Shown: positions 1 through 7,844 of the stretch, one piece after another
How positions within the stretch are numbered: the stretch's first letter is position 1
Layout of the letters: every line of letters begins with the position of its first letter
Origin: Flavobacteriales bacterium
Lineage (GTDB): Bacteria > Bacteroidota > Bacteroidia > Flavobacteriales_D > Sanyastnellaceae
DNA: 20,011 nt
Direction: 5' to 3'
Assembly (NCBI GenBank): GCA_016722445.1
Contig: JADKIZ010000034.1
Span: forward strand, 1-20,011
Made by a program: the position numbers and the translations under genes
The notes under the pieces: generated by a model
What the model saw: only the letters and a program-made list of their open reading frames with translations
What the model was told of the DNA's origin: nothing
Databases searched by the model: none

Positions 1-107
1 AATCTGGATAGGATCAAAGGATATAATTCTGTCAATGCGCCTGGGATATTCAATGTTGGAAATTCGAAGTCCGAAGGACTTAATAAAATACGGAGATGAG
101 TAACAAA
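1..107 (+). pseudogene. C-terminal remnant of a PIN-domain (VapC-like) protein, cut by the window edge
   Basis: Two overlapping reading frames together give a continuous protein tail. Frame 1 reads NLDRIKGYNSVN up to about position 36. Frame 3 then continues RLGYSMLEIRSPKDLIKYGDE and stops at 105-107. The pattern 'GYNSVN...GY..LEIRSP.EL' resembles the end of PIN-domain proteins of Bacteroidota toxin-antitoxin pairs, where the nuclease is followed by a short partner gene. The stop overlaps the start of the next small gene, as in translationally coupled pairs. The frame change near 36-40 means the copy is broken or misread. The PIN assignment rests on tail similarity only, because the catalytic acidic residues lie outside the window. 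Confidence 0.4.
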
Positions 108-211
108 GTCAAAACTTTTGATGCAGTATCAATGATGCGCGAAATCCGCGATAGAATCAGTTTGGAAACTCAAAACATGTCCTTGAAGAATTGAAGGCGT
201 ATATCAAGTAA
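96..211 (+). pseudogene. Small antitoxin-like gene, frameshifted
   Basis: An ATG at 96 follows CGGAG and opens MSNKVKTFDAVSMMREIRDR, which then reads ISLETQNMSLKN and stops at 192-194. One base out of frame, the sequence continues LEELKAYIK and stops at 209-211. The pattern 'K.FDAV.MMR.IRD.IS.ET..MS.EELKAYI' matches a family of very short Bacteroidota proteins encoded beside PIN-type toxins. The shift falls near 181-186. The start overlaps the upstream PIN-like remnant, which supports a toxin-antitoxin pair. The antitoxin role is inferred from context and family, and no DNA-binding fold is visible in so short a peptide. Confidence 0.5.
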
Positions 212-273
212 CGTCTTACCGATCCAAAAACGGATCTCAGCGGAAATTAGTCTTCCAGAGACACCTACACATA

Positions 274-356
274 ATCGAGCACACGGCCCTACGGAGAGTC
301 TCTCGATATGGTTCACGTCTCACACCACCGAACGTACCGACCTCGTATACGGCGGT
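274..356 (-). mobile_element. Group II intron 3' end: domain V and probable domain VI
   Basis: On the minus strand ACCGCCG (356-350) pairs with CGGTGGT (330-324), a 7-bp stem with one G-U wobble enclosing a 33-nt element. It is followed by GTGTGAGACG. This size and layout, and the 'CCGTATACGAG...GTACGTTCGGTGGTGTGAG' pattern, match domain V of bacterial group II introns. Domain V is about 34 nt and catalytic, and it lies just after the reverse transcriptase gene. The next 50 nt would be domain VI, and the intron probably ends near 274 after CTCGAT, though that end is a guess. The 5' part of the intron is missing, so it cannot splice as it stands. Confidence 0.6.
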
Positions 357-499
357 CACGATGTAAAGGAGTATCCCATGAACGATTGTTCGGGGCGTAC
401 ATTTAGGTAATCATCAAGCATGGATTCATAGCCCCGTTTGGCGAGTCTTTCTCTTGTGATCGTGGTTGTCATAATGGGGGATTGTGCAACCGTAACCTC
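356..499 (-). pseudogene. Group II intron reverse transcriptase/maturase, C-terminal fragment
   Basis: The minus-strand frame ending at the TGA at 358-356 reads FEEVTVAQSPIMTTTITRER, then LAKRGYESMLDDYLN and a short tail. The pattern 'A.SPIM...IT.ERLAKRGY.S.L.YYL' is what group II intron-encoded proteins look like at their C-terminus, around the maturase/DNA-binding end. The stop abuts domain V, exactly the order expected inside an intron. Upstream the frame runs into the IS3-like end at about 500, so the polymerase and most of the maturase are gone. Only about 48 residues remain of a protein usually over 400 long. Confidence 0.6.
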
Positions 500-597
500 C
501 TCGAAAATTTGGACAGTTTAAAAGTATCATTTTATACATTTAAACTCCAAAAAGATGAAAAAATCAAAGTTTACTGAGACGCAGATAGTAGCCTCTC
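500..597 (+). mobile_element. IS3-family left end with the first 12 codons of transposase OrfA
   Basis: The start at 555 gives MKKSKFTETQIV, the standard opening of IS3-family OrfA (helix-turn-helix) proteins. After position about 590 the similarity stops and the frame runs by chance into the lipoprotein gene. The leader contains TTTGGACAGTTTAAAAGT (508-525), placed as a terminal inverted repeat would be, 30 nt before the gene. The outer boundary is uncertain because the upstream bases still read as intron maturase. No OrfB, right end or target duplication is visible, so this is a truncated remnant. Confidence 0.55.
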
Positions 598-653
598 CAA
601 AAAACACCCTGATCGAAAATATAATTCCGACCATCCCGTACTATTGCCTCACC

Positions 654-1217
654 ATGAAAACCACACCATACCTCACCCTCCTACTCTTTTTCACCCTTTC
701 ATGCTCCACCTCAAAGCGAATCTCTACCATCGAGTCCAGCACTTATGATGAGGTGAGCAACCAGACGACGTATAGTGTACTTCCTTTGGGTTCGGTTGCT
801 CTGCCCGGGGAATGGCAGAAGACGAGATACAACGATGTGAGCAATCAGCAAAATTTTTTGTCAGCTGATTCTATTCCTACGGCCATTGCCATCAATCAGG
901 CATCCTTTTATCCTTTCTACAAGCCGCATCTGACGTCTCATGAATTGGTGAGAGCAATGTATCAATGGGATGCCCAGTATTTTGCTGAACAATTGGGAGC
1001 CAAAACGCCTATTCTGCTGGAAGACACGACCAGTCACTTCATCCTCTGGCAAATCTTATCCGAACCAAAAGGGATCGATAATTATTACCTCTTTGGTTGT
1101 GAAAACGGAATCATTTTTACTGTTTACATCCATACCACAAAATGGGATTTAAAGGAAAAAATGAATTTTCTCCAAACTGTCTACCGCAGCAAAACAGTAG
1201 GAAACTGTTGTAATTGA
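654..1217 (+). CDS. Hypothetical lipoprotein
   Basis: A 187-residue protein whose family I do not recognise. The ATG at 654 opens MKTTPYLTLLLFFTLSCSTS, a short positively charged start, a hydrophobic stretch and a Cys at residue 17. That is a plausible lipoprotein signal, with the mature protein probably anchored at the outer membrane. The reading frame is open back to 555, but that extension encodes an unrelated IS3 transposase start, so 654 is preferred. The mature part is mixed polar/aromatic, with an HELVRAMYQWDAQYFAEQLG segment and no further membrane span. It lies alone between two decayed mobile or toxin-antitoxin regions, and no partner gene is evident. Product unknown. Confidence 0.7.
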   Translation: MKTTPYLTLLLFFTLSCSTSKRISTIESSTYDEVSNQTTYSVLPLGSVALPGEWQKTRYNDVSNQQNFLSADSIPTAIAINQASFYPFYKPHLTSHELVRAMYQWDAQYFAEQLGAKTPILLEDTTSHFILWQILSEPKGIDNYYLFGCENGIIFTVYIHTTKWDLKEKMNFLQTVYRSKTVGNCCN

Positions 1218-1316
1218 CAAAATACTTCGTTTTCATTGCCTTTTGATCCACGCACTTGCTGCGATTAATGAAGGCTTTAAACCCAAATCTTTCGCCAAGG
1301 AGTTACATTTGTCTTG

Positions 1317-1608
1317 ATGAAGAAACTCAGCCAAATTGATCAAATAAAACTTGTATGCGCTTCGAATAAGGTTCGGTCACTCTTTGCTTTTGGCTCTGTG
1401 ATCAATGGCAGTCCGACTGGAAGCGATATTGAGTAAGTTGTGGATTTGCAGAGACAGATCCATTGCATACTAGATAGCTATTGCATGATTTAAAAACACA
1501 ACTCAGATTTTCAATCGCCATGTTGACCTCTTGGAACAGAAAGCACTAAGAAATCCATACTTAAAAAAAGAGATTGACGCAACAAAAATTCTTATCTATG
1601 GAACATGA
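1317..1608 (+). pseudogene. mntA: MntA-like nucleotidyltransferase antitoxin, decayed
   Basis: The ATG at 1317 opens MKKLSQIDQIKLVCASNKVR, then SLFAFGSVINGSPTGSDIE and a stop at 1434-1436. GSx10 then SD is the hallmark of minimal nucleotidyltransferases, whose usual continuation is D(I/L)D-L-V-V. Here VVDL follows directly after the stop. The sequence then drifts through at least two more frame changes and ends in RHVDLLEQKALRNPYLKKEI, then DATKILIYGT and a stop at 1606-1608, which is the family's C-terminus. Intact MntA AMPylates HepT to silence it. The end overlaps the next gene by 11 nt, the normal coupling in MntA/HepT pairs. An in-frame stop plus several shifts argues for real decay. Confidence 0.7.
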
Positions 1609-1923
1609 AATTGCTTCCTGGCTGGCGGACATCAAGCAGGCTATCAACGAAATCAATGAGTTTCTTCCGGACAAGAAAGACTTCTTAGAGTTTAAGCAGG
1701 ATAAAAAAACTAAACGCGCTATTGAACGTAACATCGAGATCATTGGTGAAGCTGTAAATAGAATTCTCAGTCGGATCCCAACTTTCCCTTAACCAATGCC
1801 GAAAATTCTTGATACCGCAATAGAATCAGTCATGGTTTTGATAGTTTCAGAACAAATCATTTGGGCGATAGTGCTAGATTGCCCTGCGATGATGGGAATC
1901 ACTTTTTGACAAAACTCCAATGA
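1598..1923 (+). pseudogene. hepT: HepT-like HEPN ribonuclease toxin, frameshifted
   Basis: The ATG at 1598 gives MEHEIASWLADIKQAINEIN and then an intact helical N-terminal half including ERNIEIIGEAVNRIL, the conserved HepT core. This frame stops at 1790-1792. A neighbouring frame continues with LTNA, then RNRISHGFDS, which holds the R-x4-6-H catalytic motif of HEPN RNases. A third frame gives VSEQIIWAIVL, the usual C-terminal helix, before stops at 1907-1923. Two frame changes within 130 nt mean no complete toxin is made. The family is the toxin of the HEPN/MNT pair, with the broken MntA gene directly upstream. Confidence 0.7.
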
Positions 1924-2059
1924 TGAACCAAAGGATAAAGTCCGGCGTTTATTTTTTGTTATCTTATTAGTTCCATCCTTTTCCATTTCAGCCCACTGAG
2001 CAAGCTACTGTTATTGCACTTCTTGAGTTGTCTTCAAGCACTCTTGCAAAATGGCGTTG

Positions 2060-3524
2060 TTACTTCGTATTGAAGTGAAGCCATTTACCTGCCATCACCT
2101 TCCCTGATTGTTGCGTTAGGAAAATGTAGAGGCCAACGGCGAGGCTTGGAAGGGAAATATCTTTCTTGAGACCTTCATAAACCAAATTACCGTTGGTATC
2201 GATCAATTTGACCATGTCATTCGCCCCTATTGAGGTCCATACAACTGCTTGTGCTTCTTCTTCAGCGATGCTCATATAAGCGAGCTCATAACAGCCGATT
2301 TCATACCCACCATTCCAAGGACGCGTTTCATCCAGGATATCAGAGAGTGGGGCGTCCATTCCATAGAAAATATCCAGCCCTGTATTTTCTGCCAGTGAAC
2401 CAATGATTGGATAATAGTTGTCGCCAGGTATTTCGAATAAGTCGGATGAATCTGCCACTACCGTGGATAGATCCTGTTGTGAAAGACTTTGCCAATCGGA
2501 GAGTGAGATCACTGTTGAGCCATCATCTACAGAAATGCGATCGGAATAAATATTCGCTTCTGCATGGAACGTCGCCATTGAAACCTCATCAAGCGTGAGG
2601 CTTCCACGGAAAGCATGTTTGCTCAAGATAATATTGTTGAATGCTACATTGTTAGAACTGCCATTGGTGATGTTCAATCCCCATCTGCCGTCTTCGGGCA
2701 TCATGATGGTATTGTTCACAATGACATTGTTATGTGATGGTTCTGCTGCATCAATCTGGTAGAGGGATATTCCGCTTGCGTGGTTGCCGTAGATGAGGTT
2801 ATTTTCTATTCGACTGTCTTGAACGCCATCACAATTGATGGCTGAGCCACCTGCTACTCCGTTGCCATAGATTTCATTTTTCTCAATCCAAAGATTGATA
2901 TGACACCGTCACCACCCATGCTTTCGTCGCCATTGATGTGAATACCTGCGGCATTGTTATAAGACAAAGGTTGTGGTGCACGTGTGCATTGTCCGCACTG
3001 TTGCTAAGATAGATGCCATGCTCTTCGATACTGTATTTGCACTGGTTGTAGCCTATTTCAATTCCTTCGCTGAATCCGGTAAGAATTCCCCATACGCCAT
3101 TTTCTGAGCAAGTATTGTGAAGCAACCGAACGCCTTCGTTGGTGACAGATCGGATTCCGGCTCGTGGCATGTTTTCGATCAAAAATCCCTCGATCGTGAT
3201 AAAGGACGCGCCTTCGAGGTTGATGCCGTCATCCGTGATTGCATTGGGTGTATCAATGACAATATCTTGTTGAGCCAAGAAGGTGATCCTTTCCGTGGCA
3301 GTTCCACTCGTCGTGAGATAAAATCCGGTATAAGTACCGCCCCAGACGTATACCGAATCACCCGGCTGTACGATATCTGCAGCATGTTGTAATGTCTCAA
3401 GTGGATAATAGAAACTACCATCCTGCAGGTCATCGCCGGCATTGCTTACATAGTACATTGTGGAAAATGCTGAACTGTTCATGAAGATGAATGTCAGCAC
3501 AACCAGGAAAGAATTTTTGTTCAT
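2060..3524 (-). CDS. Secreted right-handed beta-helix protein with type IX sorting tail (two frameshifts)
   Basis: The ATG at 3524 opens MNKNSFLVVLTFIFMNSSAFS, a signal peptide. YYVSNAGDDLQDGS and 'PGDSVYVWGGTY' follow, typical of the DUF1565 start of parallel beta-helix proteins. Repeated coils rich in N, G and I (for example ENMPRAGIRS, ENGVWGIL, EEHGIYLS) continue through the middle. The C-terminal 50 residues (VKLIDTNGNLVYEG, VGLYIFL, KWLHF) look like a type A type IX secretion sorting domain. Two single-base losses, near 2957 and 2896, change frame. Adding one base at each restores about 488 residues without internal stops. Beta-helix proteins of this sort often bind or cut polysaccharides, but the substrate is unknown. 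It begins 13 nt after gldF and is probably co-transcribed. Confidence 0.7.
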
Positions 3525-3537
3525 GATCAAAGATGTT

Positions 3538-4269
3538 TCACCATCTCCTAGCACTCATCACGAACTTCGTCAACAGGATAAAGATGATGTTTAATGAGAT
3601 GAAATATACGACATCTCGGGAATCAATCAAGCCAAGACTGAGAGAACTATAGTGTTCCTGCATACCAAGTTTCATCACAAAATTGTCGTAGCTGCCAAAA
3701 AGATCGAAAGACGCGAGCGATTGAAATCCGGTGTAGATAAAGAAAGAAAGCATTGCAGCAACGAGGAAAGACACGATCTGATTGTTGGTGATGCTTGAAG
3801 CAAAAAGTCCGATAGAGATGTATGCAGATGCAAGGAGCATCAATCCGATGTATGAACCCCAGGTACCTCCGCTATCGATATTACCGACTGGGCTTCCGAG
3901 AAAATAGACCGAGATGTAATAGAGCAATGTTGGGATCAAAGCGATGATCACCAAAACAAATCCGGCGAAGTATTTAGCCAATATGATTTGAAGATCCGTT
4001 ACTGGTTTGGTGAGCAAAAGTTCAATGGTGCCGGATCTTTTTTCTTCTGCAAAAGATCGCATGGTGATGGCAGGAATGAGGAACATCAAGACCCATGGCG
4101 AGATAAAAAAGAATGTACCGATATCGGCAAATCCTGAATCGAGGATATTCATATCACCGGGAAAAATCCACATGAACAATCCTGTGAGCAGCAGGAAAAC
4201 GGCAATGACAACATAGCCGATGAGGGAACTCAGGAAAGTGCGGATTTCTTTGATAAGCAAAGCAGACAT
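3538..4269 (-). CDS. gldF: GldF, gliding-motility ABC transporter permease
   Basis: A 243-residue ABC-2-type inner-membrane protein with about six membrane spans. Diagnostic stretches are the opening KEIRTFLSSLIGYVVIAVF, 'NILDSGFADIGTFF', 'PWVLMFLIPAITMRSFAEEK' and 'GTIELLLTKPVTDL', all characteristic of GldF. In Flavobacterium, GldF works with GldG and the ATPase GldA in a transporter needed for gliding, often encoded near phoH and the SAM hydrolase as here. The start at 4269 (MSALLIKE) is preferred over the in-frame ATG at 4293. The longer form would overlap the upstream gene and add eight unlike residues. No gldG follows, and the next gene encodes a beta-helix protein. Confidence 0.9.
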   Translation of the reverse strand: MSALLIKEIRTFLSSLIGYVVIAVFLLLTGLFMWIFPGDMNILDSGFADIGTFFFISPWVLMFLIPAITMRSFAEEKRSGTIELLLTKPVTDLQIILAKYFAGFVLVIIALIPTLLYYISVYFLGSPVGNIDSGGTWGSYIGLMLLASAYISIGLFASSITNNQIVSFLVAAMLSFFIYTGFQSLASFDLFGSYDNFVMKLGMQEHYSSLSLGLIDSRDVVYFISLNIIFILLTKFVMSARRW

Positions 4270-4282
4270 ATTCTTCTGGTGA

Positions 4283-4576
4283 TTATAATTCAATGATTTC
4301 GTTGACGGTCCAAGCCTCGGCTGGTGCAGCGAACATCACTTTCACCTGTGGCCAGACTTCTGCAAAGGTGGATGAATATCTGTATTCATCGAGAAATTTT
4401 TCATTTTCCCATTTGCTGTATGTAAAAAACACCCACGGCTCATCTTCTTGCTGGAGCAAAGTCAGATGGGCGCATCCATTCGCACCGCGGATTCTTTCTT
4501 TGTATTGGTCGAAGAGTTTCCTGAAGTCCGTCACCGACTCACTCCGAAAGGTCATCTTCACTATTCTCGTCACCAT
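4283..4576 (-). CDS. ABM-domain (antibiotic biosynthesis monooxygenase-like) protein
   Basis: A 97-residue single-domain protein of the dimeric alpha-beta barrel superfamily. It reads MVTRIVKMTFRSE, then GCAHLTLLQQEDEPWVFFTY and 'SKWENEKFLDEYR', the usual strand-helix order of small ABM proteins. These are cytosolic. Some degrade haem or oxidise quinones, but many have no known substrate, so no reaction is assigned. The start at 4576 fits family length, with an ATG three codons earlier also possible. Its 5' end overlaps the SAM hydrolase gene by 38 nt and its 3' end is 13 nt before gldF, so the three genes are almost certainly one transcript. Confidence 0.8.
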   Translation of the reverse strand: MVTRIVKMTFRSESVTDFRKLFDQYKERIRGANGCAHLTLLQQEDEPWVFFTYSKWENEKFLDEYRYSSTFAEVWPQVKVMFAAPAEAWTVNEIIEL

Positions 4577-5366
4577 AGAATTCAATTCTTACGACATCAT
4601 CCACTTCAAGACCGAATAAGCTCGAGGCACCGCCGCCGTTGTCTTTGGCGCCACCATGGATGGCAATCATCAGGGCATCATTCGAAGCCCACATGGCTAA
4701 CCTCTCACCTACCAGTGCATCTGTGAAATAATGACTGATTTTTTTAATTGCAAATCCCGAACTTTTGAATTGCACAGCGAATAACCGCTTTTTTCTGACA
4801 CTTTCAAAAACACTTCGGGTAATATTGGTATAAACATTTCCATAATGATCGATGTATTCCACACGACCACGTAATAATTTTTCTTCGATCGAAATGCCTG
4901 GCATAAATGCTATTTGTATGCTTTCAATTCTTTTACCGAGGAAATCTGGAGCGCCACCTTTTGACAAGTGAGCGGCGGCTGTTGCAAAAACACCTTTCAT
5001 GGGAAAGGTCCAGTCTGCCCCTTGATTGAGGTTGATTTCGTAAATCTCATCTGGTTCTTCATCGAACAACAGGGAAAAAATTCCGTTGTCGGCTGAAATG
5101 AAATAATGCCCCATGTATTGAACCACCACATGAGCCTGCGTTGCGGTGAGTTCAGGATTGATCCCTATCACATGCACAGTTCCCATAGGAAAATGTTGCC
5201 ACGACGACCTCAACAAAAAAGCTGCAGCACCAATATCAAATGATCTTACGTCGTGGGAAATGTCGATAATAACAGCCTGTGGCGATTGCGCAAGGATGGC
5301 AGCTTTCACCAGCGCGACGTAATGGTCGCGCAATCCAAGGTCCGATGTCAGGGTAATAATAGCCAC
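4539..5366 (-). CDS. S-adenosyl-L-methionine hydrolase (adenosine-forming), DUF62 family
   Basis: 275 residues, full length for the DUF62 / SAM hydroxide adenosyltransferase family, which splits SAM into adenosine and methionine in the cytosol. Recognisable motifs are TSDLGLRDHYV at the N-terminus (Asp10), 'IDISHDV', 'FISADNGIFSLLF' (family S-DNG motif) and 'YIDHYGNVYTNI' (family D-x-GN-x-TNI motif), which together form the SAM site between trimer subunits. The reading frame starts with GTG at 5366, and no better ATG lies close upstream. It follows phoH by 133 nt, an arrangement common in Bacteroidota, with gldF further down. The physiological role of the family is unclear. Confidence 0.88.
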   Translation of the reverse strand: MAIITLTSDLGLRDHYVALVKAAILAQSPQAVIIDISHDVRSFDIGAAAFLLRSSWQHFPMGTVHVIGINPELTATQAHVVVQYMGHYFISADNGIFSLLFDEEPDEIYEINLNQGADWTFPMKGVFATAAAHLSKGGAPDFLGKRIESIQIAFMPGISIEEKLLRGRVEYIDHYGNVYTNITRSVFESVRKKRLFAVQFKSSGFAIKKISHYFTDALVGERLAMWASNDALMIAIHGGAKDNGGGASSLFGLEVDDVVRIEFYGDENSEDDLSE

Positions 5367-5499
5367 AATGATTCAGTCTGAAGGCTTTTCTAACAAGGTG
5401 AAAAGTTAATTGCCCGCAGAAAGTGCCCGATGGAAAAACACTTCATTTATCCATACCTCCCTGCTGAAAAGTAGCGAGGTCGCATCGGACAATAACACG

Positions 5500-6444
5500 T
5501 TACTTTTTATGTTCGAAAGCCTCGATAATCCGTTTCACGAGTTTGTGACGTACTACATCGGCGCCAGTGAGTTCGATGATGCTGATACCATCGATTCCGC
5601 GCAAAAGATCCACTGACCTGAGCAGTCCGCTCGGTTGACTATTCGGCAAATCCACCTGCGTGGCATCACCCGTGATGATAAACTTGGCATCACGGCCCAT
5701 ACGTGTCAGAAACATTTTCATCTGATTGACTGTGGCATTCTGAGCCTCATCAAGAATGACAAAAGCCTTATCCAATGTGCGTCCACGCATGAAAGCAAGT
5801 GGTGCGATCTCAATCACATTCTTTTCGATGTAATCAGCAAGCTTCTCGTATGGAATCATATCCATCAGTGCGTCGTAAAGAGGCTGCATGTATGGATCGA
5901 GTTTTTCTTTCAAATCACCTGGAAGAAATCCGAGGTTTTCACCGGCTTCAACAGCTGGTCTGGTGAGAATGATACGCTTCACTTGCTTTTCTTTCAAAGC
6001 ACGAACTGCTAAAGCAACAGCGGTGTATGTTTTTCCAGAACCTGCGGGGCCAATGGCGAAAATCATATCGCTCTTATCACTTGCATCAACCATTTTTTGT
6101 TGATTGACTGTTCTTGCAGTGACTTTGTGTCCGCCAGGACCATAGACCAATACACCTTCTCCACTTGAAAAATGCGAATGATTTTCCTCCACATGACCAT
6201 CGAGAATATTCTCGAGCGTATTCATGGCGATACTATTGTATTTGCCGATGTGTGAAAATATCTGTTCGAGTTTCAACTCAAAGCGATCAATTTCTTCTTC
6301 ATCGCCATTCACCTTGATGTGATTGCCCCTTGCGACAATTTTCAATTTTGGAAACCTGCTCTGAATAAATTTCAGTTTGGTATTGGTAGGACCGAAAAAT
6401 TCGAGTGCATCAATTTCCGGTAGGATGATTTCTTTTTCTGTCAA
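5500..6444 (-). CDS. phoH: PhoH-family ATPase
   Basis: 314 residues, normal length for the PhoH-like (YbeZ-type) cytosolic ATPases linked to RNA metabolism and stress. The N-terminal ~100 residues form the KH-like region found in this family. The P-loop GPAGSGKT lies at residues 132-139, followed by 'ILTRPAVEAGENLGFLPGDL' and the Walker B VILDEAQN at 229-236, then 'ITGDATQVDLP'. All are diagnostic. The ATG at 6444 is the only good start. A TATTTTAG element on the minus strand at 6473-6466 differs by one base from the Bacteroidota -7 box, so a local promoter in the 64-nt gap after the lipoprotein gene is possible. The SAM hydrolase gene lies downstream. Confidence 0.93.
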   Translation of the reverse strand: MTEKEIILPEIDALEFFGPTNTKLKFIQSRFPKLKIVARGNHIKVNGDEEEIDRFELKLEQIFSHIGKYNSIAMNTLENILDGHVEENHSHFSSGEGVLVYGPGGHKVTARTVNQQKMVDASDKSDMIFAIGPAGSGKTYTAVALAVRALKEKQVKRIILTRPAVEAGENLGFLPGDLKEKLDPYMQPLYDALMDMIPYEKLADYIEKNVIEIAPLAFMRGRTLDKAFVILDEAQNATVNQMKMFLTRMGRDAKFIITGDATQVDLPNSQPSGLLRSVDLLRGIDGISIIELTGADVVRHKLVKRIIEAFEHKK

Positions 6445-6508
6445 TGGATTATTTCAATTGTGAGGCTAAAATAGAGGAATTTGACGACCACTTCTGATTA
6501 CTTCTGAA

Positions 6509-7372
6509 TCATTGTCCGTGACTTTTCAAGAATTCGGCGTGTTTCAGTCGGCAATCGCGCATCAATAATGTCAATGCTCCCAGAATTCCTTCGACGGATT
6601 CTGATTCCATCCTGCGTCGCACGTCTTTGCCCACATAGATATAGTCTTGCTTGTTGGCTTCTTCAAAACGCGACACTGAATTTTCCAACTGAGCCAATTG
6701 CGACTCATAATCCTTGAGCATTTTTTCAAAGACACTCACAGGTTGATATGCCGCCATGTATTCCGCACCTTTTTGCGATGGAAATTTTTGCTTCAACATA
6801 TTTTTCTGTTCAGCAACCATCTTACCGATGGCCTCCAATGAATCTTGCCATTGAACCAAAGAATGCGAAGTCATTTCTGCAAACTCAGGCATACTGATTC
6901 TCTTGATCCCATTCACCTTGCAAGAGTCGTCGTACTCCCTTTTTAAGTTGAAATAATGATCAGCGATTCTCTTTTGTTGCGAAGGCATATCATTACGCAG
7001 TGACTGGTAGGTTTGGATTAAATCCGTTTCTCTTTTATTCGGTTTGAATTTCTTTTTACCATCGCACATTGTCAACACCTGCATTAAAGTGGAATCGTAT
7101 GTCAAGCGACAAAAGATGACAGCATTCGCTGAATCACGCATGTCATAGAACAAACTATCCATCATGGGATAAGGCATGTGGTCGATGTGATTGACCACCT
7201 GCATCAGATCGAGATGAAAAGTGCGCAGTCTGTAAAAATTACCAGACACATCACTTTCTGTGCGCATCAGTGCAACACGTGATTCTTCCGCTTCTTTGCG
7301 CAGGGCAACGGCATCTGTCTTTACAGCACAGGAAGCCAGAAGAACGATGAATGCAAGGAGGAAAACTCTCAT
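6509..7372 (-). CDS. Hypothetical lipoprotein, helical
   Basis: 287 residues of unknown family. MRVFLLAFIVLLASC is a clear lipoprotein signal with Cys at residue 15. The rest is strongly charged and mostly helical, with coiled-coil-like stretches (residues ~190-245, 'KMLKDYESQLAQLENSVSRFEE'), and no membrane span. The start codon overlaps the stop of the DUF4293 gene by 4 nt (ATGA), so the two are translationally coupled and may act together at the cell envelope. I know no function for it. Confidence 0.8.
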   Translation of the reverse strand: MRVFLLAFIVLLASCAVKTDAVALRKEAEESRVALMRTESDVSGNFYRLRTFHLDLMQVVNHIDHMPYPMMDSLFYDMRDSANAVIFCRLTYDSTLMQVLTMCDGKKKFKPNKRETDLIQTYQSLRNDMPSQQKRIADHYFNLKREYDDSCKVNGIKRISMPEFAEMTSHSLVQWQDSLEAIGKMVAEQKNMLKQKFPSQKGAEYMAAYQPVSVFEKMLKDYESQLAQLENSVSRFEEANKQDYIYVGKDVRRRMESESVEGILGALTLLMRDCRLKHAEFLKSHGQ

Positions 7373-7818
7373 CTGATCCGGTCTACAGAACGCACCAACA
7401 TATCATCCTTTTTGATCGCACGCAATGCGAACATATTCAGAACAAATGAAACAAAAACGAGGAAGAAGGATACGCCGGGCATGAAATCAGTATCATTCAA
7501 ACCTGCAGCTGCTCCGCGGATATAAAATGCCATCAAGGCGAATGAGGCTGCAAACAAGATGAATGTCAAACGTAATACTGCCATTTGTTTGTTTCTGTTG
7601 CTGTAAAAAAATATCGCAACTGCAGATACCAATGCCGCTATGGCATATGGTGCATGAAACCAAAGGTGACTGATTCCTTCAACAGGTGCACCTGCAAGGT
7701 CTTTCACATGATATGCGTAAAGCTCGTGTTGGGCAAACTGTCCGAATGGAAAAAAATAACTTGCTACAAAAGCTGCTATGGAAAGCAGTAAATAAATCGT
7801 TTGTTTTCTTTGAATCAT
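7369..7818 (-). CDS. DUF4293 inner-membrane protein
   Basis: 149 residues with four hydrophobic helices at about 7-27, 52-73, 80-100 and 114-134. The opening MIQRKQTIYLLL is the signature start of DUF4293, a small membrane-protein family found in Bacteroidota and without known function. The tail is basic (RAIKKDDMLVRSVDRIR), likely cytosolic. It begins 26 nt after the AlkD-like gene and overlaps the following lipoprotein gene by 4 nt, so it sits in the middle of the long minus-strand operon. Confidence 0.85.
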   Translation of the reverse strand: MIQRKQTIYLLLSIAAFVASYFFPFGQFAQHELYAYHVKDLAGAPVEGISHLWFHAPYAIAALVSAVAIFFYSNRNKQMAVLRLTFILFAASFALMAFYIRGAAAGLNDTDFMPGVSFFLVFVSFVLNMFALRAIKKDDMLVRSVDRIR

Positions 7819-7844
7819 ATGTTTTGTTTGTCAATATTTTGGGA

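Noticed and set aside
555..653. N-terminal extension of the lipoprotein starting at 555
   Set aside because: Its first 12 residues are an IS3 transposase start and the join is accidental; the lipoprotein signal begins at 654.
4270..4293. Longer gldF start at 4293
   Set aside because: It adds residues unlike GldF and overlaps the preceding gene; 4269 fits the family.
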